From VXPQ01 sp965223485 (GTDB taxonomy: Bacteria > Bacteroidota > Rhodothermia > Rhodothermales > VXPQ01), in assembly GCA_965223485.1 (NCBI GenBank), contig OZ244993.1:496001-560000 (forward strand): a stretch of 64,000 nt of DNA, in the 5' to 3' direction. Made by a program: the position numbers and the translations under genes. Below, piece after piece: positions 1 to 9,244 of the stretch. The notes beneath the pieces were generated by a model that saw only the letters and a program-made list of their open reading frames with translations, made no database searches and was not told where the DNA came from. Each line of letters begins with the position of its first letter. Positions within the stretch are counted from its first letter, which is position 1.

Positions 1-1641
1 AAGTTCATCATTGCCGATACACCGGGGCATATCCAGTATACGCGCAATATGGTAACCGGGGCGTCGACCGCCGAATTGGCTATCATCCTGATCGATGCAC
101 GCAATGGCGTATTGCAACAATCACGCCGGCACGGATTCATTGCCTCATTGCTCCAGATTCCCCATATACTGGTGGCGATCAACAAAATGGATCTCGTCGG
201 CTACTCCGAAGAAACATACCGGGAAATCGTCGCCGACTATCGGGAATTCGTCGAAAGAATAGATATCGACGATGTCGTTTTCATCCCCATTTCCGCACTG
301 GAAGGAGACAATGTCGTCGAACAAAGCGACCGGATGGACTGGTACAGGGGACCGACCATCCTGCACCACCTCGAAACAGTCAAGGTGGGCGAAGGGCGTA
401 ACGTGGTCGATTTTCGATTCCCGGTGCAGTACGTAATACGCCCGAACCAGAATTTTCGCGGGTATGCGGGTCGCGTCGTATCGGGGTCCATTGCGCCGGG
501 CGAGGATATCATCGTGCTTCCGTCCGGTCAGGAAAGCCGTGTGCATTCCATCGTTAGCATGGAGAACGATATCCAACGGGCCCGCGCGGGCGATTCGGTC
601 GTAATTACGGTGGAAGGCGACATAGATATCGGGCGCGGAGAAATGATCGTCCGGCGCCGTAATCAGCCTCAGATCACTCGCAGTATCGATGCCGACATAT
701 GCTGGATGAGCGAGCAGCCGATGAAAACGAATCGGCGATGGATCCTCCAGCATGCCACCCGCAATGTTCAGGCGGTCGTTGGCAATGTGATCTATCGCAT
801 GAATGTCGATACGCTACATCGCGAAACAGCGGATACTTTCGGTTTGAACGACATCGGACGAATCGAATTTGAACTGGCCGACCCGCTTTTCGTCGATGCA
901 TACCGGGTCAACCGGGAAACCGGAAGTTTCATCCTGATAGATCCGGAGACCAACAATACAGTGGCTGCCGGCATGATCCGCGGCGCAGCGCAGCACGTTC
1001 CGCCGGTCGGACGCGTTACAGCAATGGAACGCCCTGTCTCCCCGGGAGTCGTGTGGGATGACTTGTACATTCCGCGCGAAGAACGCGAACAGCGGCAGGG
1101 ACACCAGGCCGCAGTGATCTGGATGACGGGACTTTCCGGATCGGGCAAATCGACCATCGCGCGCGCCCTGGAAAAACGTCTCTTCGAGCAAGGTGTCCGC
1201 ACTATGTCGATCGACGGTGACCATGTACGTCACGGTTTGTGCGGCGATCTGAGTTTTTCCGAGGCGGATCGCACCGAAAACATTCGTCGCGTCAGCGAAA
1301 CAGCCCGGTTGTTCTTCGAACAGGGCAGCATTACCATCTGCGCTCTCGTATCGCCCTACCGGCAAGATCGCGCATATCCCAGACACATCATTCCGGAAGG
1401 GAATTTCCTTGAAGTGCATGTGGATTGCGACCTCGAGATATGCAAGGATCGCGATCCGAAAGGATTGTACAGGAAAGCACTCGACGACGAGATCCTTGAT
1501 TTTACGGGCATTTCGGCACCGTACGAACCCCCGGAAAATCCGGAGCTGCTGCTGCAGACCCATGTCTTGTCCGTAGAGGAATGCGTGGATCGGATTGTTG
1601 CCATGCTCGTAACGCAAGGTATCATACAGGACATATCGTAG
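1..1641 (+). CDS. cysNC: Bifunctional sulfate adenylyltransferase subunit 1 / APS kinase (CysNC), 5'-truncated by window edge
   Basis: Assimilatory sulfate activation: the CysN GTPase half helps CysD make adenosine 5'-phosphosulfate (APS) from ATP and sulfate, and the CysC half phosphorylates APS to PAPS. The frame is open from base 1, so the start and P-loop of the GTPase domain lie upstream; 546 residues are present. Visible in the GTPase half are DTPGH (residues 6-10) and NKMD (61-64), followed by EF-Tu-like beta-barrel domains. The APS kinase domain begins near residue 370 with the P-loop GLSGSGKST at 377-385 and a DGDHVRHGL substrate motif. The fusion is a known arrangement. cysD is presumably just upstream. 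The SLC13 permease gene follows after a 68-base gap, consistent with uptake feeding activation. The family call is near certain; the true start is not visible. Confidence 0.95.
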   Translation, partial: KFIIADTPGHIQYTRNMVTGASTAELAIILIDARNGVLQQSRRHGFIASLLQIPHILVAINKMDLVGYSEETYREIVADYREFVERIDIDDVVFIPISALEGDNVVEQSDRMDWYRGPTILHHLETVKVGEGRNVVDFRFPVQYVIRPNQNFRGYAGRVVSGSIAPGEDIIVLPSGQESRVHSIVSMENDIQRARAGDSVVITVEGDIDIGRGEMIVRRRNQPQITRSIDADICWMSEQPMKTNRRWILQHATRNVQAVVGNVIYRMNVDTLHRETADTFGLNDIGRIEFELADPLFVDAYRVNRETGSFILIDPETNNTVAAGMIRGAAQHVPPVGRVTAMERPVSPGVVWDDLYIPREEREQRQGHQAAVIWMTGLSGSGKSTIARALEKRLFEQGVRTMSIDGDHVRHGLCGDLSFSEADRTENIRRVSETARLFFEQGSITICALVSPYRQDRAYPRHIIPEGNFLEVHVDCDLEICKDRDPKGLYRKALDDEILDFTGISAPYEPPENPELLLQTHVLSVEECVDRIVAMLVTQGIIQDIS

Positions 1642-1709
1642 CGAATTGCCGATATGCATGCCGCACGCCGCCGGATGTCTTGCTGCCTGCGCAAACCATC
1701 CAGATCCTG

Positions 1710-3476
1710 ATGCCCTGGCAAGCCTGGTTTACCCTTGCAACCATTCTGGTCATGATCGTTGCACTTGTGCGCGAATGGGCACGGGTGGATGTAACCATTC
1801 TGTTGGCGTTGGGCACACTTCTCGTGGCCGGGGTGGTAAGCCCTATTGAAGCTTTTTCGGGGGTCGCATGGGAAGCGGTCATTACGATTGCTTCACTGTA
1901 CGTGGTGGCCGCCGGTATTCATCAAACAGGGATTCTCACCTGGATAGATCGCTGGCTGGCGCCACCCGGCGGTACCGTGACGGCGCTCCTTTTCCGCGTC
2001 ATGGCGCCTACTGCGGTGTTATCCGCCTTTCTGAATAACACCCCGGTGGTCGCCATGCTAATACCGCGGATGCAGGCGGTGGCCCGAAAAACCGGTATAT
2101 CGGTATCGAAGCTGTTGATGCCTCTCTCTTTTGCTGCGATTGCAGGAGGCATGATCACGCTTATCGGCACCTCGACAAACATCATTGCCTCGGGGCTTAT
2201 TCGCGACGCCGGTCTGCAGGAATTCGGGCTGTTCGAGTTTGCCTGGATAGGCCTGCCCGTGGCCACCCTGACCGTTTTGTACTTGTCTCTTGTCGGACAC
2301 CGGCTAATGCCGGACGCGGCGCCCGGCGACCGGGACAAGGCCGATACCCTGGATTACCGATTCCACCTGTGCGTCCCTACCGGATCACGCCTCGCGGGCA
2401 TGTCGATCCAAAAAGCGAATCTCCGGTCGCTGGGCGACGCCTATCTCGTATATATCCGGCGCGATCAGGATACGATTGGCCCAGTCGTTCCAGAAGAGAT
2501 AATCCGGGAAGCGGACATTCTCACGTTTATCGGGCGTACAGATGCCAGAGAGCGCCTGCTTCGCGAGACCGATCTTTTTGCACATCCCACCGAGAACGGG
2601 CAGGATAACCAGGAAACAGAACCTCCACTGTTTCAAGCAGTGATTTCAACAAACTCGACCCTGGCCGGCAAAACGCTGAAGGACGTTAACTTCCGGGAAA
2701 AATACGAAGGGGTCGTACTGGCCATCCATCGCCGGGACGAATCGATCCGCGTGGCACTCGGCAATGTCCCACTCAAGCCAGGCGACCTTCTTATCATCGA
2801 CACCCAAAAAGGATTTGACCGTCACTGGCGCCAAAGCCAGGGAGATTTTTATCTGGTCACGCAAGATGTTCGGGAACAGCAGAAGATAGACCGGAGGACA
2901 GGGGCGGTTCTGGCCATGCTGGCAATACTGATCACCTTGCACATTGTCGGCGTTCTACCCCTCGCCGCAGCAGCCTTCGCAGGTGCACTGGGTATGATTC
3001 TCATCGGTTTTTTGCGCGGCGCCGAGCTACGCCAGTCTGTCGATATGGGCGTTATCCTGACGATTGCAGGAGCTTTCGGTATTGGACACGCTGTCCAGGC
3101 AAGTGGTCTGGCAACAGGACTGGGGCACACCATCGCAATGATATTGCCGGGCCAGCATCCTCTGATCGTGTTGCTCTTCCTGTACCTTGGCACAATGATC
3201 GTCACAGAAACCATCACCAACAGCGCCGCGGTCGTCATCATGATTCCTATTGCCCTGGCGACAGCCATCGATATAGGCATGGAACCGCGTGCCGTAGCGC
3301 TGGCGGTGACGATAGCGGCCTCGGCGAGCTTCCTTTCCCCGCTCGGCTATCAAACGAATCTGATGGTGATGGGCGCCGGCGGATACCGTTTCAGAGATTA
3401 TTTTCGGGCTGGCCTGCCCGTAAGTATCGCCGTCATGGCAATCACACTGACCGCCGTTTACCTGAAGTGGCTCTGA
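1710..3476 (+). CDS. SLC13-family permease with two RCK_C (TrkA_C) domains, probable sulfate transporter
   Basis: 588-residue polytopic membrane protein of the SLC13/DASS (ArsB/NhaD-like) permease superfamily. Hydrophobic segments fill the first ~200 and last ~180 residues, separated by a soluble middle holding two successive RCK_C-type ligand-binding domains (roughly residues 215-300 and 310-395). Typical hairpin motifs are visible: SAFLNNTPVVAM and LIGTSTN in the first half, ITNSAAVVIM and SPLGYQTNLMVMGAGGY in the second. Start ATG 1710 is chosen because the membrane domain begins there; the frame is open further upstream but that stretch is not hydrophobic and overlaps cysNC. Position directly behind cysNC makes sulfate the likeliest substrate; dicarboxylate or another anion cannot be excluded from sequence alone. 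Confidence 0.88.
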   Translation: MPWQAWFTLATILVMIVALVREWARVDVTILLALGTLLVAGVVSPIEAFSGVAWEAVITIASLYVVAAGIHQTGILTWIDRWLAPPGGTVTALLFRVMAPTAVLSAFLNNTPVVAMLIPRMQAVARKTGISVSKLLMPLSFAAIAGGMITLIGTSTNIIASGLIRDAGLQEFGLFEFAWIGLPVATLTVLYLSLVGHRLMPDAAPGDRDKADTLDYRFHLCVPTGSRLAGMSIQKANLRSLGDAYLVYIRRDQDTIGPVVPEEIIREADILTFIGRTDARERLLRETDLFAHPTENGQDNQETEPPLFQAVISTNSTLAGKTLKDVNFREKYEGVVLAIHRRDESIRVALGNVPLKPGDLLIIDTQKGFDRHWRQSQGDFYLVTQDVREQQKIDRRTGAVLAMLAILITLHIVGVLPLAAAAFAGALGMILIGFLRGAELRQSVDMGVILTIAGAFGIGHAVQASGLATGLGHTIAMILPGQHPLIVLLFLYLGTMIVTETITNSAAVVIMIPIALATAIDIGMEPRAVALAVTIAASASFLSPLGYQTNLMVMGAGGYRFRDYFRAGLPVSIAVMAITLTAVYLKWL

Positions 3477-3504
3477 TAGCCACACCCCGCACGCCAGAGA
3501 CCGG

Positions 3505-4461
3505 CTATGCGACCCGGTACGGGATATTTCTGGCTCCGCTGAACACGGCCTGAACGGCTTCGGCACACATTTCCGCCATCCTCAAACGCGTTGCATGCGT
3601 TGCGCTCCCAAGATGCGGCGCCAGCACCACATTGTCGAGATCGAACAACCCCGGATGCACCGAGGGTTCATGCTCGAAAACATCCAGGCCTGCCGCCCGA
3701 ATCGTGCGGTTGCGAAGCGCATCGACAAGCGCCTCTTCATCCACGACAGCACCACGCGCCGTATTCACCAGGATGGATGACGGCTTCATACGTACAAGCG
3801 CCTCGCGCCCGATGAGCCCCTGACTGGACGCATTGAGGCTGCAATGCAAAGAAACGACATCACTGGTTTCCAGAAGCGTATCCATGGAAACAAGTTGGGC
3901 GCCCAGTTGCCGCTCCACAGTCAGATTAGCGGGGGAACGATTGTGGTAGCATACACGCATCCCGAAACCGATGGCGCGGCGCGCCACTGCAACCCCGATT
4001 CTACCCAAACCCACGATACCTATTATTCTACCACTCAGATCAGCTCCCAGCATGAGATCCGCTTCCCACCTTGAAAACGCTCCGGCTCGTACATACCGGT
4101 CCGCCGGCACAACATGCCGTGCCGCTGCCAGAAGCAACGAAAACGCCATATCCGCTGTGGCTTCCGTGAGTACACCCGGCGTATTCGTTACAACGACCCC
4201 TCTGGCGCGCGCCGCTGCCAGATCAATGTTGTCGTACCCTACCGCATACTGCGCCACCACCTTAATACGGGGGCAAGCACACAACACCCGGTCGGTCACC
4301 GGATCCGACAATAGCGTGATCAGCGCATCAGCCCCCTGTGCAATATCGATCAATTGTTCCTCATCCGGGCCGGCGGCGGAAAATTGATGCTGGACAAGCT
4401 CGTGTCCATTCAGCAGGTGCAGTCCCTCGAAGGGCAACGGTCGCGTTACAACGATGCGCAT
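3505..4461 (-). CDS. D-isomer-specific 2-hydroxyacid dehydrogenase (glyoxylate/hydroxypyruvate reductase-like)
   Basis: 318-residue NAD(P)-dependent dehydrogenase. The Rossmann nucleotide motif GIVGLGRIG lies near residue 150. The catalytic triad of the family is present: Arg in NTARGAVVDE, Glu in DVFEHEP, and His in APHLGSAT. Length and motif spacing fit glyoxylate/hydroxypyruvate reductases (GhrB/GyaR type), cytoplasmic enzymes reducing 2-oxoacids to D-2-hydroxyacids. It converges on the SLC13 gene (28-base gap) and is divergent from the glycosyltransferase gene. Substrate specificity cannot be read from the sequence; a role in the sugar locus is not implied. Confidence 0.9.
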   Translation of the reverse strand: MRIVVTRPLPFEGLHLLNGHELVQHQFSAAGPDEEQLIDIAQGADALITLLSDPVTDRVLCACPRIKVVAQYAVGYDNIDLAAARARGVVVTNTPGVLTEATADMAFSLLLAAARHVVPADRYVRAGAFSRWEADLMLGADLSGRIIGIVGLGRIGVAVARRAIGFGMRVCYHNRSPANLTVERQLGAQLVSMDTLLETSDVVSLHCSLNASSQGLIGREALVRMKPSSILVNTARGAVVDEEALVDALRNRTIRAAGLDVFEHEPSVHPGLFDLDNVVLAPHLGSATHATRLRMAEMCAEAVQAVFSGARNIPYRVA

Positions 4462-4567
4462 GATTGGCGGAAGAAATCAGGAAACAGAGCCCACAAGAAA
4501 AACAAAACCGGGCAGAAAGTACATGCAAAGAGTGTGTTACACGTTACGAAGAATGTTTTTGCAATAG

Positions 4568-4591
4568 CCATGGAACCACAACCTTCCATGG
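4568..4591. repeat. Inverted repeat in the divergent 4462-4717 intergenic region
   Basis: CCATGGAA and TTCCATGG (8-base arms) flank an 8-base spacer. It lies in the 256-base divergent gap between the hydroxyacid dehydrogenase start (4461) and the glycosyltransferase start (4718). It could be an operator or a short hairpin; there is no T-run. I see nothing else assignable in this gap. Confidence 0.35.
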
Positions 4592-4717
4592 GACACCGCT
4601 GACGGAAAAACATCGACATGCTCCGAGGGACATCCGGGAAACCGGTAAGGGGGGGCGATGGTTACCGAAAGGTTCGAGCCGTTTTTTCAGGTCATTCTGA
4701 TCGCCGCCGTCATCGAA

Positions 4718-5911
4718 ATGAAGATTCTGTTCATTGTGCAGGGGGAAGGGCGAGGACATCTCACACAGGCGCTTGCTCTGCAAACCATGCTGCGCAAAGC
4801 CGGGCACGAATTGGTCGGTGTGCTCGCCGGGAACGTTCATAACCGAGATATTCCCGACGTATTTGCACAACGAATCAACGCCCCGATCCGTCATTTCGGC
4901 TCGCCGGGTTTCAGCATCGGGAAAGAACAGCGTGCTATTAATTCACTCGACACGCTTATCGAAAACGTCGGGCGCATACCCATCTTCAGGCGTAGCCTGC
5001 AAGTTCTCGACCAAACGATTAAAACAACGCGTCCGGATCTTGTGCTGACTTTCTACGAACCGATGGCTGGCGTATACCAGGCGCTTTATCGCCCGAACGT
5101 ACCGTTTGTAGCTATCGGGCATCAGTACATGTTCGATCATCCGGTATACGATTTTGCTCCAGGCAAACCGGTCGATCGTTCGGCCATGAAGCTGTTCACC
5201 CGCCTTACCGGTTTCCGGACCACATGGAAGCTCGCGCTCTCCCTGTATCCGGCAGAAGATCTCCCGGACGCTCGCCTTTCGGTGATTCCTCCGCTTCTGC
5301 GCGAGGAAGCACTGGCCCTGCCATACACCAATGTCCAGGAGGATTTTTTTCTGATCTATCTCCTCAATCGAGGCTATGCGGAGCAGGTGATCGAATGGCA
5401 CAAAAAACACCCGGCGCAACGCCTCGAATGCTTTTGGGACAACCCGGAAGTCGATGACATCGTGCAGTACAGCAATACGCTTCGCTTCAACCAACTGCAC
5501 GACACCAAATTTCTTGAGCTCATGGCCCGTTGCAGCGGTCTGGTATGTACGGCCGGATTCGAATCGGTTTCCGAAGCACTCTTCCTTGGGAAACCTGTGC
5601 TGGCCGTGCCGGTCGAGGGGCACTATGAGCAACTGTGCAATGCTTTCGAAATAGAAAAAATGGGCTGTGGAGTCCGCAGCGACAAATTCGACATGAACTT
5701 GCTGACGAATTTCATTGCACAGTACGATGCGACGCGGGACGACTTTCGCAGGTGGGTCCTAAAGGCGGAAGACCGCGTCATGTCTATCCTGGAAGCCGTG
5801 GCCGCGAACCGTCCCCCCGCGACCAGCAACGCTTTCAGCGGACATGGACCTGCGCAGAAGTCCACCTCTCCGGCCCCGTCCGCCGCACGCATAGCACGCA
5901 CGCAAGCATAA
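4718..5911 (+). CDS. Glycosyltransferase, GT28/MurG-like GT-B fold
   Basis: 397 residues with the ATG at 4718 chosen; an upstream in-frame ATG at 4658 would add 20 residues before the conserved beginning. The N-terminus has a beta-strand followed by a glycine/histidine loop (VQGEGRGHL) typical of GT-B enzymes that start with a Rossmann-like acceptor domain. The C-terminal half carries CTAGFESVSEALFLGKP and PVEGHYEQ, the donor-binding pattern of MurG/UDP-glucuronosyltransferase-like proteins. The last ~35 residues are Pro/Ser/Ala-rich and probably disordered. It is the only recognisable glycosyltransferase in the nucleotide-sugar locus. Donor and acceptor are unknown. Confidence 0.8.
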   Translation: MKILFIVQGEGRGHLTQALALQTMLRKAGHELVGVLAGNVHNRDIPDVFAQRINAPIRHFGSPGFSIGKEQRAINSLDTLIENVGRIPIFRRSLQVLDQTIKTTRPDLVLTFYEPMAGVYQALYRPNVPFVAIGHQYMFDHPVYDFAPGKPVDRSAMKLFTRLTGFRTTWKLALSLYPAEDLPDARLSVIPPLLREEALALPYTNVQEDFFLIYLLNRGYAEQVIEWHKKHPAQRLECFWDNPEVDDIVQYSNTLRFNQLHDTKFLELMARCSGLVCTAGFESVSEALFLGKPVLAVPVEGHYEQLCNAFEIEKMGCGVRSDKFDMNLLTNFIAQYDATRDDFRRWVLKAEDRVMSILEAVAANRPPATSNAFSGHGPAQKSTSPAPSAARIARTQA

Positions 5912-5972
5912 CGCGGTCGGCACACAGCCACTCGACGGAAGTCGAAACTGCGCCTATACCTGCAAACCTCGC

Positions 5973-6992
5973 TCAGTGCGTGTCCGGAGGAATAGAGCTA
6001 ATCTCCGCATGATCGCCGATGTTCAGTATCCGGGCGCCCGGATGCACATGGGCATATTTACCGACAAGAGAATCCGTCAACACCGCACCGTGCACCACAG
6101 CATGAGAAAACACAATGGACCGCTCAATGATACAGCGGCGCACATCAGCGCCCGCCTCAATGGAAACGTAAGGACCTACGACAGAATCCACGACGCGTGC
6201 ACCCGGCCCGATATAGACAGGAGGAATGACGATACTGTTTTCCACATCCCCCTGGGATGTGCCGGTGTCTTCCTTTTCAAGAAGACGCCGCGTCGTATCC
6301 ATTAGGGCAGCGATGGTGCCGCAGTCGAGCCATTCCGTTACGGAAGCGGTCGTAAAGGCATCGCCGCGCCTTATCATGCGATCAAAGGCATCGGTTAGTT
6401 GAAACTCCCCACCCTTGCCACGCAGGTTGTCGGCAATAATCCCCTCGATCGCTCCCCGGAGCTCTCTGAGTTCACGTACATAGTAGATGCCGACAAGCGC
6501 CTCGGTAGATATAGGTTCGGATGGTTTTTCAACCAGTTCTACAACCCGATCACCCTTCCGTACCGCCACCCCGAACCGGCTGGGGTCGTCAATATGTTTG
6601 ACCATAGCGACCACATCGGCATCCTTGAAATCAAGACCCGCATCCATATCGAAAACGGTATCCGCAAAGGCAACGACACCGGGACCTTGCAGATACTCCC
6701 GGGCAGCATGCACTGCGTGGGCCGTACCTTCTGCGGTCTGCTGTACAGCAAATTGGGGGCGCATGTCGTGCCGTGCGCATATTTCCCGCAGCATTTCATA
6801 AACATTTTCTCCAAAATCCGGACCGAGTACAAAAATTCCTTCATTCAGGCGTACGGGCAATACGCGATTGAACGTATCCACTATTCTCTCCACCATACTA
6901 CGCCCCCTGACGGGAAGCAGAGGCTTGGGCGTAACATGCGAATGAGGCCGAACGCGCGTACCGCGGCCGGCCATGGGAATAATGAGCTTCAT
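5973..6992 (-). CDS. Sugar-phosphate nucleotidyltransferase with C-terminal left-handed beta-helix
   Basis: 339-residue cytoplasmic enzyme that joins a sugar-1-phosphate to a nucleotide. The N-terminal signature is MAGRGTRVRPHS with the activating Lys in TPKPLLPVRG. A metal-binding Asp lies in FADTVFDMD, and VELVEKPSEP and EWLDCGT are further nucleotidyltransferase landmarks. From about residue 255 a hexapeptide-repeat region (IGPGARVVDSVVGPYVSIEAG) forms a left-handed helix. It resembles glucose-1-phosphate thymidylyl/uridylyltransferase-like proteins; nucleotide and sugar cannot be fixed by eye. It converges on the glycosyltransferase (61-base gap) and is divergent from the TPR gene. Confidence 0.87.
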   Translation of the reverse strand: MKLIIPMAGRGTRVRPHSHVTPKPLLPVRGRSMVERIVDTFNRVLPVRLNEGIFVLGPDFGENVYEMLREICARHDMRPQFAVQQTAEGTAHAVHAAREYLQGPGVVAFADTVFDMDAGLDFKDADVVAMVKHIDDPSRFGVAVRKGDRVVELVEKPSEPISTEALVGIYYVRELRELRGAIEGIIADNLRGKGGEFQLTDAFDRMIRRGDAFTTASVTEWLDCGTIAALMDTTRRLLEKEDTGTSQGDVENSIVIPPVYIGPGARVVDSVVGPYVSIEAGADVRRCIIERSIVFSHAVVHGAVLTDSLVGKYAHVHPGARILNIGDHAEISSIPPDTH

Positions 6993-7209
6993 AAAGCCGA
7001 TCCTCTATCGGGCACCCGGGAAACCGTATCGCCGGATAAGCGCTTTGTGAACATCAAGTGAATAGAAAAGGCGCCGCCGGGAGTGCATAACAGGGGCGAC
7101 AGCATATTCATGGAAAGATACGAATATCTTCCCTGACCGGCGATTTGGAAGAAAATCGTCAGGATCACTATCTTACCACTGTAAGCAGGGGGAATCGCTT
7201 TTTCAGTCG

Positions 7210-7231
7210 CATAGGGAACCCTACCCCTATG
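7210..7231. repeat. Inverted repeat upstream of the TPR gene
   Basis: CATAGGG and CCCTATG (7-base arms, 8-base spacer) lie about 60 bases upstream of the TPR gene start, inside the 298-base divergent gap 6993-7290. It is a plausible operator or 5'-leader hairpin. I see no confident promoter boxes and nothing else in this gap. Confidence 0.35.
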
Positions 7232-7290
7232 TGCATGTACCCTCTTGTTGATTCCACCCTGTCCAAATTCCATAGTCGTACAAACACGCG

Positions 7291-8166
7291 ATGACGATGA
7301 GTACTTTCAAGTCCTTTGCAGTACTTGCACTGCTTTTCTGCCTCCTGACGGGAATCCATGCCTCTCCAGTTCAAGCTCAATCCCAGACCTCTCCAGTTCA
7401 GGCTCAATCCCAGGCCCACAAGGAAGCGTACAATGCCGCCTTAGAAGCCGCCAGGGCTAAGGATTATCCCGCGGCCCGGACCGAATTCGCACGTGCCTAT
7501 GAATTGGCGAGGCAGGAGAACGACGCGGAAATCGCTGCGAAATCGGCCCAGTATGTAGCACAAATCGACTATAATACAGGCACCGGACTCATCAGGCAGG
7601 AAAATTTTGTGGGCGCCCTTGAGCGATTCAACGACGGCATTGAGATTTTACCGAGCTACGTCAAGAATTACGAAGGCAAGGCGCTCGCCCTGAAAAAACT
7701 GGAACGGGTCGAAGAAGCTATCCAGGCCTACGAAGACCTGATCGCTTTTGGAAACGAGCACAACGATACCCAGGCGTTGCGCAAGGGCGAGGATGGCATC
7801 CGGGACCACTTTAATTTTCTGGCTTCTTCCGCGCTGGGCCGCCGAACCGAACCCTCGGCCTCCGATGCACGAGAAGCCATTGCTAATCTGGAAGAACTCC
7901 AGAAGCGCGTCGATGCGGATGCGGATACCTACTTCTATCTCGCCGTCGCCCACAATGCGCTGGGCGACTACGATCAGGCCGTATCTCATGCCGACCAGGC
8001 ACTCAGCCTTCACCGTGGCAGCCGAACAGACGCAGCAAAAATTCACTTCACGAGGGGTGAAGCGCTTATGTACGCAGGGAATATCACGGCTGCCAAGGAA
8101 TCGTTCGAAAATGCCCGGTTCGGCAGTTACAAGAGCCCGGCCGAACATTATCTCGAAACCCTTTGA
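7291..8166 (+). CDS. Exported tetratricopeptide-repeat protein
   Basis: 291 residues. Residues 1-24 form a signal peptide with hydrophobic core AVLALLFCLLTG and probable cleavage after HA or within the following QAQ segment. Helical TPR-like repeats begin near residue 45 (YNAALEAARAKDYPAARTEF) and recur at ~85-150 and again at ~210-290 (YFYLAVAHNALGDYDQAVSHADQ is the clearest). Likely a periplasmic or outer-membrane-associated scaffold; no enzymatic motif. A 27-base tandem duplication sits just after the signal peptide. A strong intrinsic terminator follows the stop codon. ATG 7297 is an equally good start. Confidence 0.75.
   Translation: MTMSTFKSFAVLALLFCLLTGIHASPVQAQSQTSPVQAQSQAHKEAYNAALEAARAKDYPAARTEFARAYELARQENDAEIAAKSAQYVAQIDYNTGTGLIRQENFVGALERFNDGIEILPSYVKNYEGKALALKKLERVEEAIQAYEDLIAFGNEHNDTQALRKGEDGIRDHFNFLASSALGRRTEPSASDAREAIANLEELQKRVDADADTYFYLAVAHNALGDYDQAVSHADQALSLHRGSRTDAAKIHFTRGEALMYAGNITAAKESFENARFGSYKSPAEHYLETL
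7363..7416 (+). repeat. Tandem 27-base duplication encoding SPVQAQSQ(T/A) twice
   Basis: Two adjacent 27-base units (7363-7389 and 7390-7416) differ at only two positions, giving SPVQAQSQT then SPVQAQSQA directly after the signal-peptide core of the TPR protein. It looks like a recent in-frame slippage duplication at the cleavage region. Confidence 0.9.
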
Positions 8167-8234
8167 CGACGCATCGTCCTTTCCTGGGTGCTGTATGGAC
8201 ATCGTGCGTACGACATCCTTGCACTGACAAGAAG

Positions 8235-8274
8235 AAAGCCCTGTACCCGGTCGAGTACAGGGCTTTTTCTTTGG
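8235..8274 (+). terminator. Rho-independent terminator after the TPR gene
   Basis: Perfect 12-bp stem AAAGCCCTGTAC (8235-8246) / GTACAGGGCTTT (8255-8266) with an 8-base loop, followed by a T-rich run. It ends the TPR transcript and separates it from the acyltransferase gene at 8317. Confidence 0.88.
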
Positions 8275-8316
8275 AATAAAAAGATGCCCTCGTCATCATA
8301 TACGAAAGGAGACGTC

Positions 8317-9168
8317 ATGACCCAGCCACCAAGGAAGGCCACCGGAGTGAAGGGGCGATTTACTTTCATCGCCGATTCGATCTCTGCCGGGGAAGAAGTA
8401 TCTGTCGGACACCACGTTATCGTTGAAGATGGGGTTCGTATCGGCTCATATACTCGTATAGGGCACCACACCGCCATCGCTCGTAATGCGCAAATCGGCG
8501 AAGGGTGTGAAATCGGCGGACATGTCGTCATCCACGAAGCCGTGCAGATAGGCAACGGTGTCCGGATCGATGACGGCGCCGTCATCGGCAAACAACCTAT
8601 GGCGGCGCAGAACAGCGCAGTAACCCGGAAACACAAGCAGCCACCTTCCCGAATCGGATCAGGATGCCTGCTCGGAACAGGGGTAGTCATATATGCGGGA
8701 TGCGTTCTGGGAGAACACGTGCTGGTAGCGGATCTGGCTACAATCCGCGAGGAAGTAACTGTCGGGGACCATACCATCATCGGGCGCGGCGTCGCTATCG
8801 AAAACGAATGCGCCATTGGGCAGTTTTGCAAAATCGAAACGAACGCATACCTCGCCGCATACTCAGTGGTGGAAGATCGTGTATTCGTAGCCCCAGGCGT
8901 TCTCACGAGCAATGACAACTTCCTGGGGCGCACGAAAGAGCGTTTCCGGCACTTCAAGGGAGCGGTCGTGCGCCGGGGCGCCCGCCTCGGCGCCGGATCG
9001 GTAATCTTGCCCGGGATGGAAATCGAAGCCGATGCGGTCGTAGCCGCCGGGGCGCTTCTTACCAAAAATGCCGTAGCGCGTACGATCTACGCAGGAGTTC
9101 CCGCACGTACGCACCGCGCCGTTCCAGAAGAGCAACTGCTCGAAAATCAGGGATGGGAAGACGTATAA
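8317..9168 (+). CDS. Hexapeptide-repeat N-acyltransferase, WbpD-like
   Basis: 283 residues built almost entirely of left-handed beta-helix hexapeptide repeats (V/I-G-x-x-x-x pattern), in two blocks: residues ~20-105, and ~105-270 after a KHKQPPSRIG loop. The C-terminal block (APGVLTSNDNFLGRTKERF, GAGSVILPG, IYAGVPAR) resembles WbpD-type acetyltransferases acting on the 3-amino group of UDP-2-acetamido-3-amino-glucuronate. The protein is longer than the ~190-residue WbpD of Pseudomonas, so an extra N-terminal coil block is present. ATG 8317 is chosen because AAAGGAG sits 6 bases upstream; ATG 8284 is in frame but lacks this. The aminotransferase gene follows after 76 bases, as expected for the same pathway. 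LpxA/LpxD-type acyltransfer is the alternative. Confidence 0.8.
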   Translation: MTQPPRKATGVKGRFTFIADSISAGEEVSVGHHVIVEDGVRIGSYTRIGHHTAIARNAQIGEGCEIGGHVVIHEAVQIGNGVRIDDGAVIGKQPMAAQNSAVTRKHKQPPSRIGSGCLLGTGVVIYAGCVLGEHVLVADLATIREEVTVGDHTIIGRGVAIENECAIGQFCKIETNAYLAAYSVVEDRVFVAPGVLTSNDNFLGRTKERFRHFKGAVVRRGARLGAGSVILPGMEIEADAVVAAGALLTKNAVARTIYAGVPARTHRAVPEEQLLENQGWEDV

Positions 9169-9244
9169 TGTGCACGCTACCCGCACGTTTGACTTCGGCA
9201 TACCGCACCATGAACCATACAAAGCATAGCTCGCCTGATTCGAA

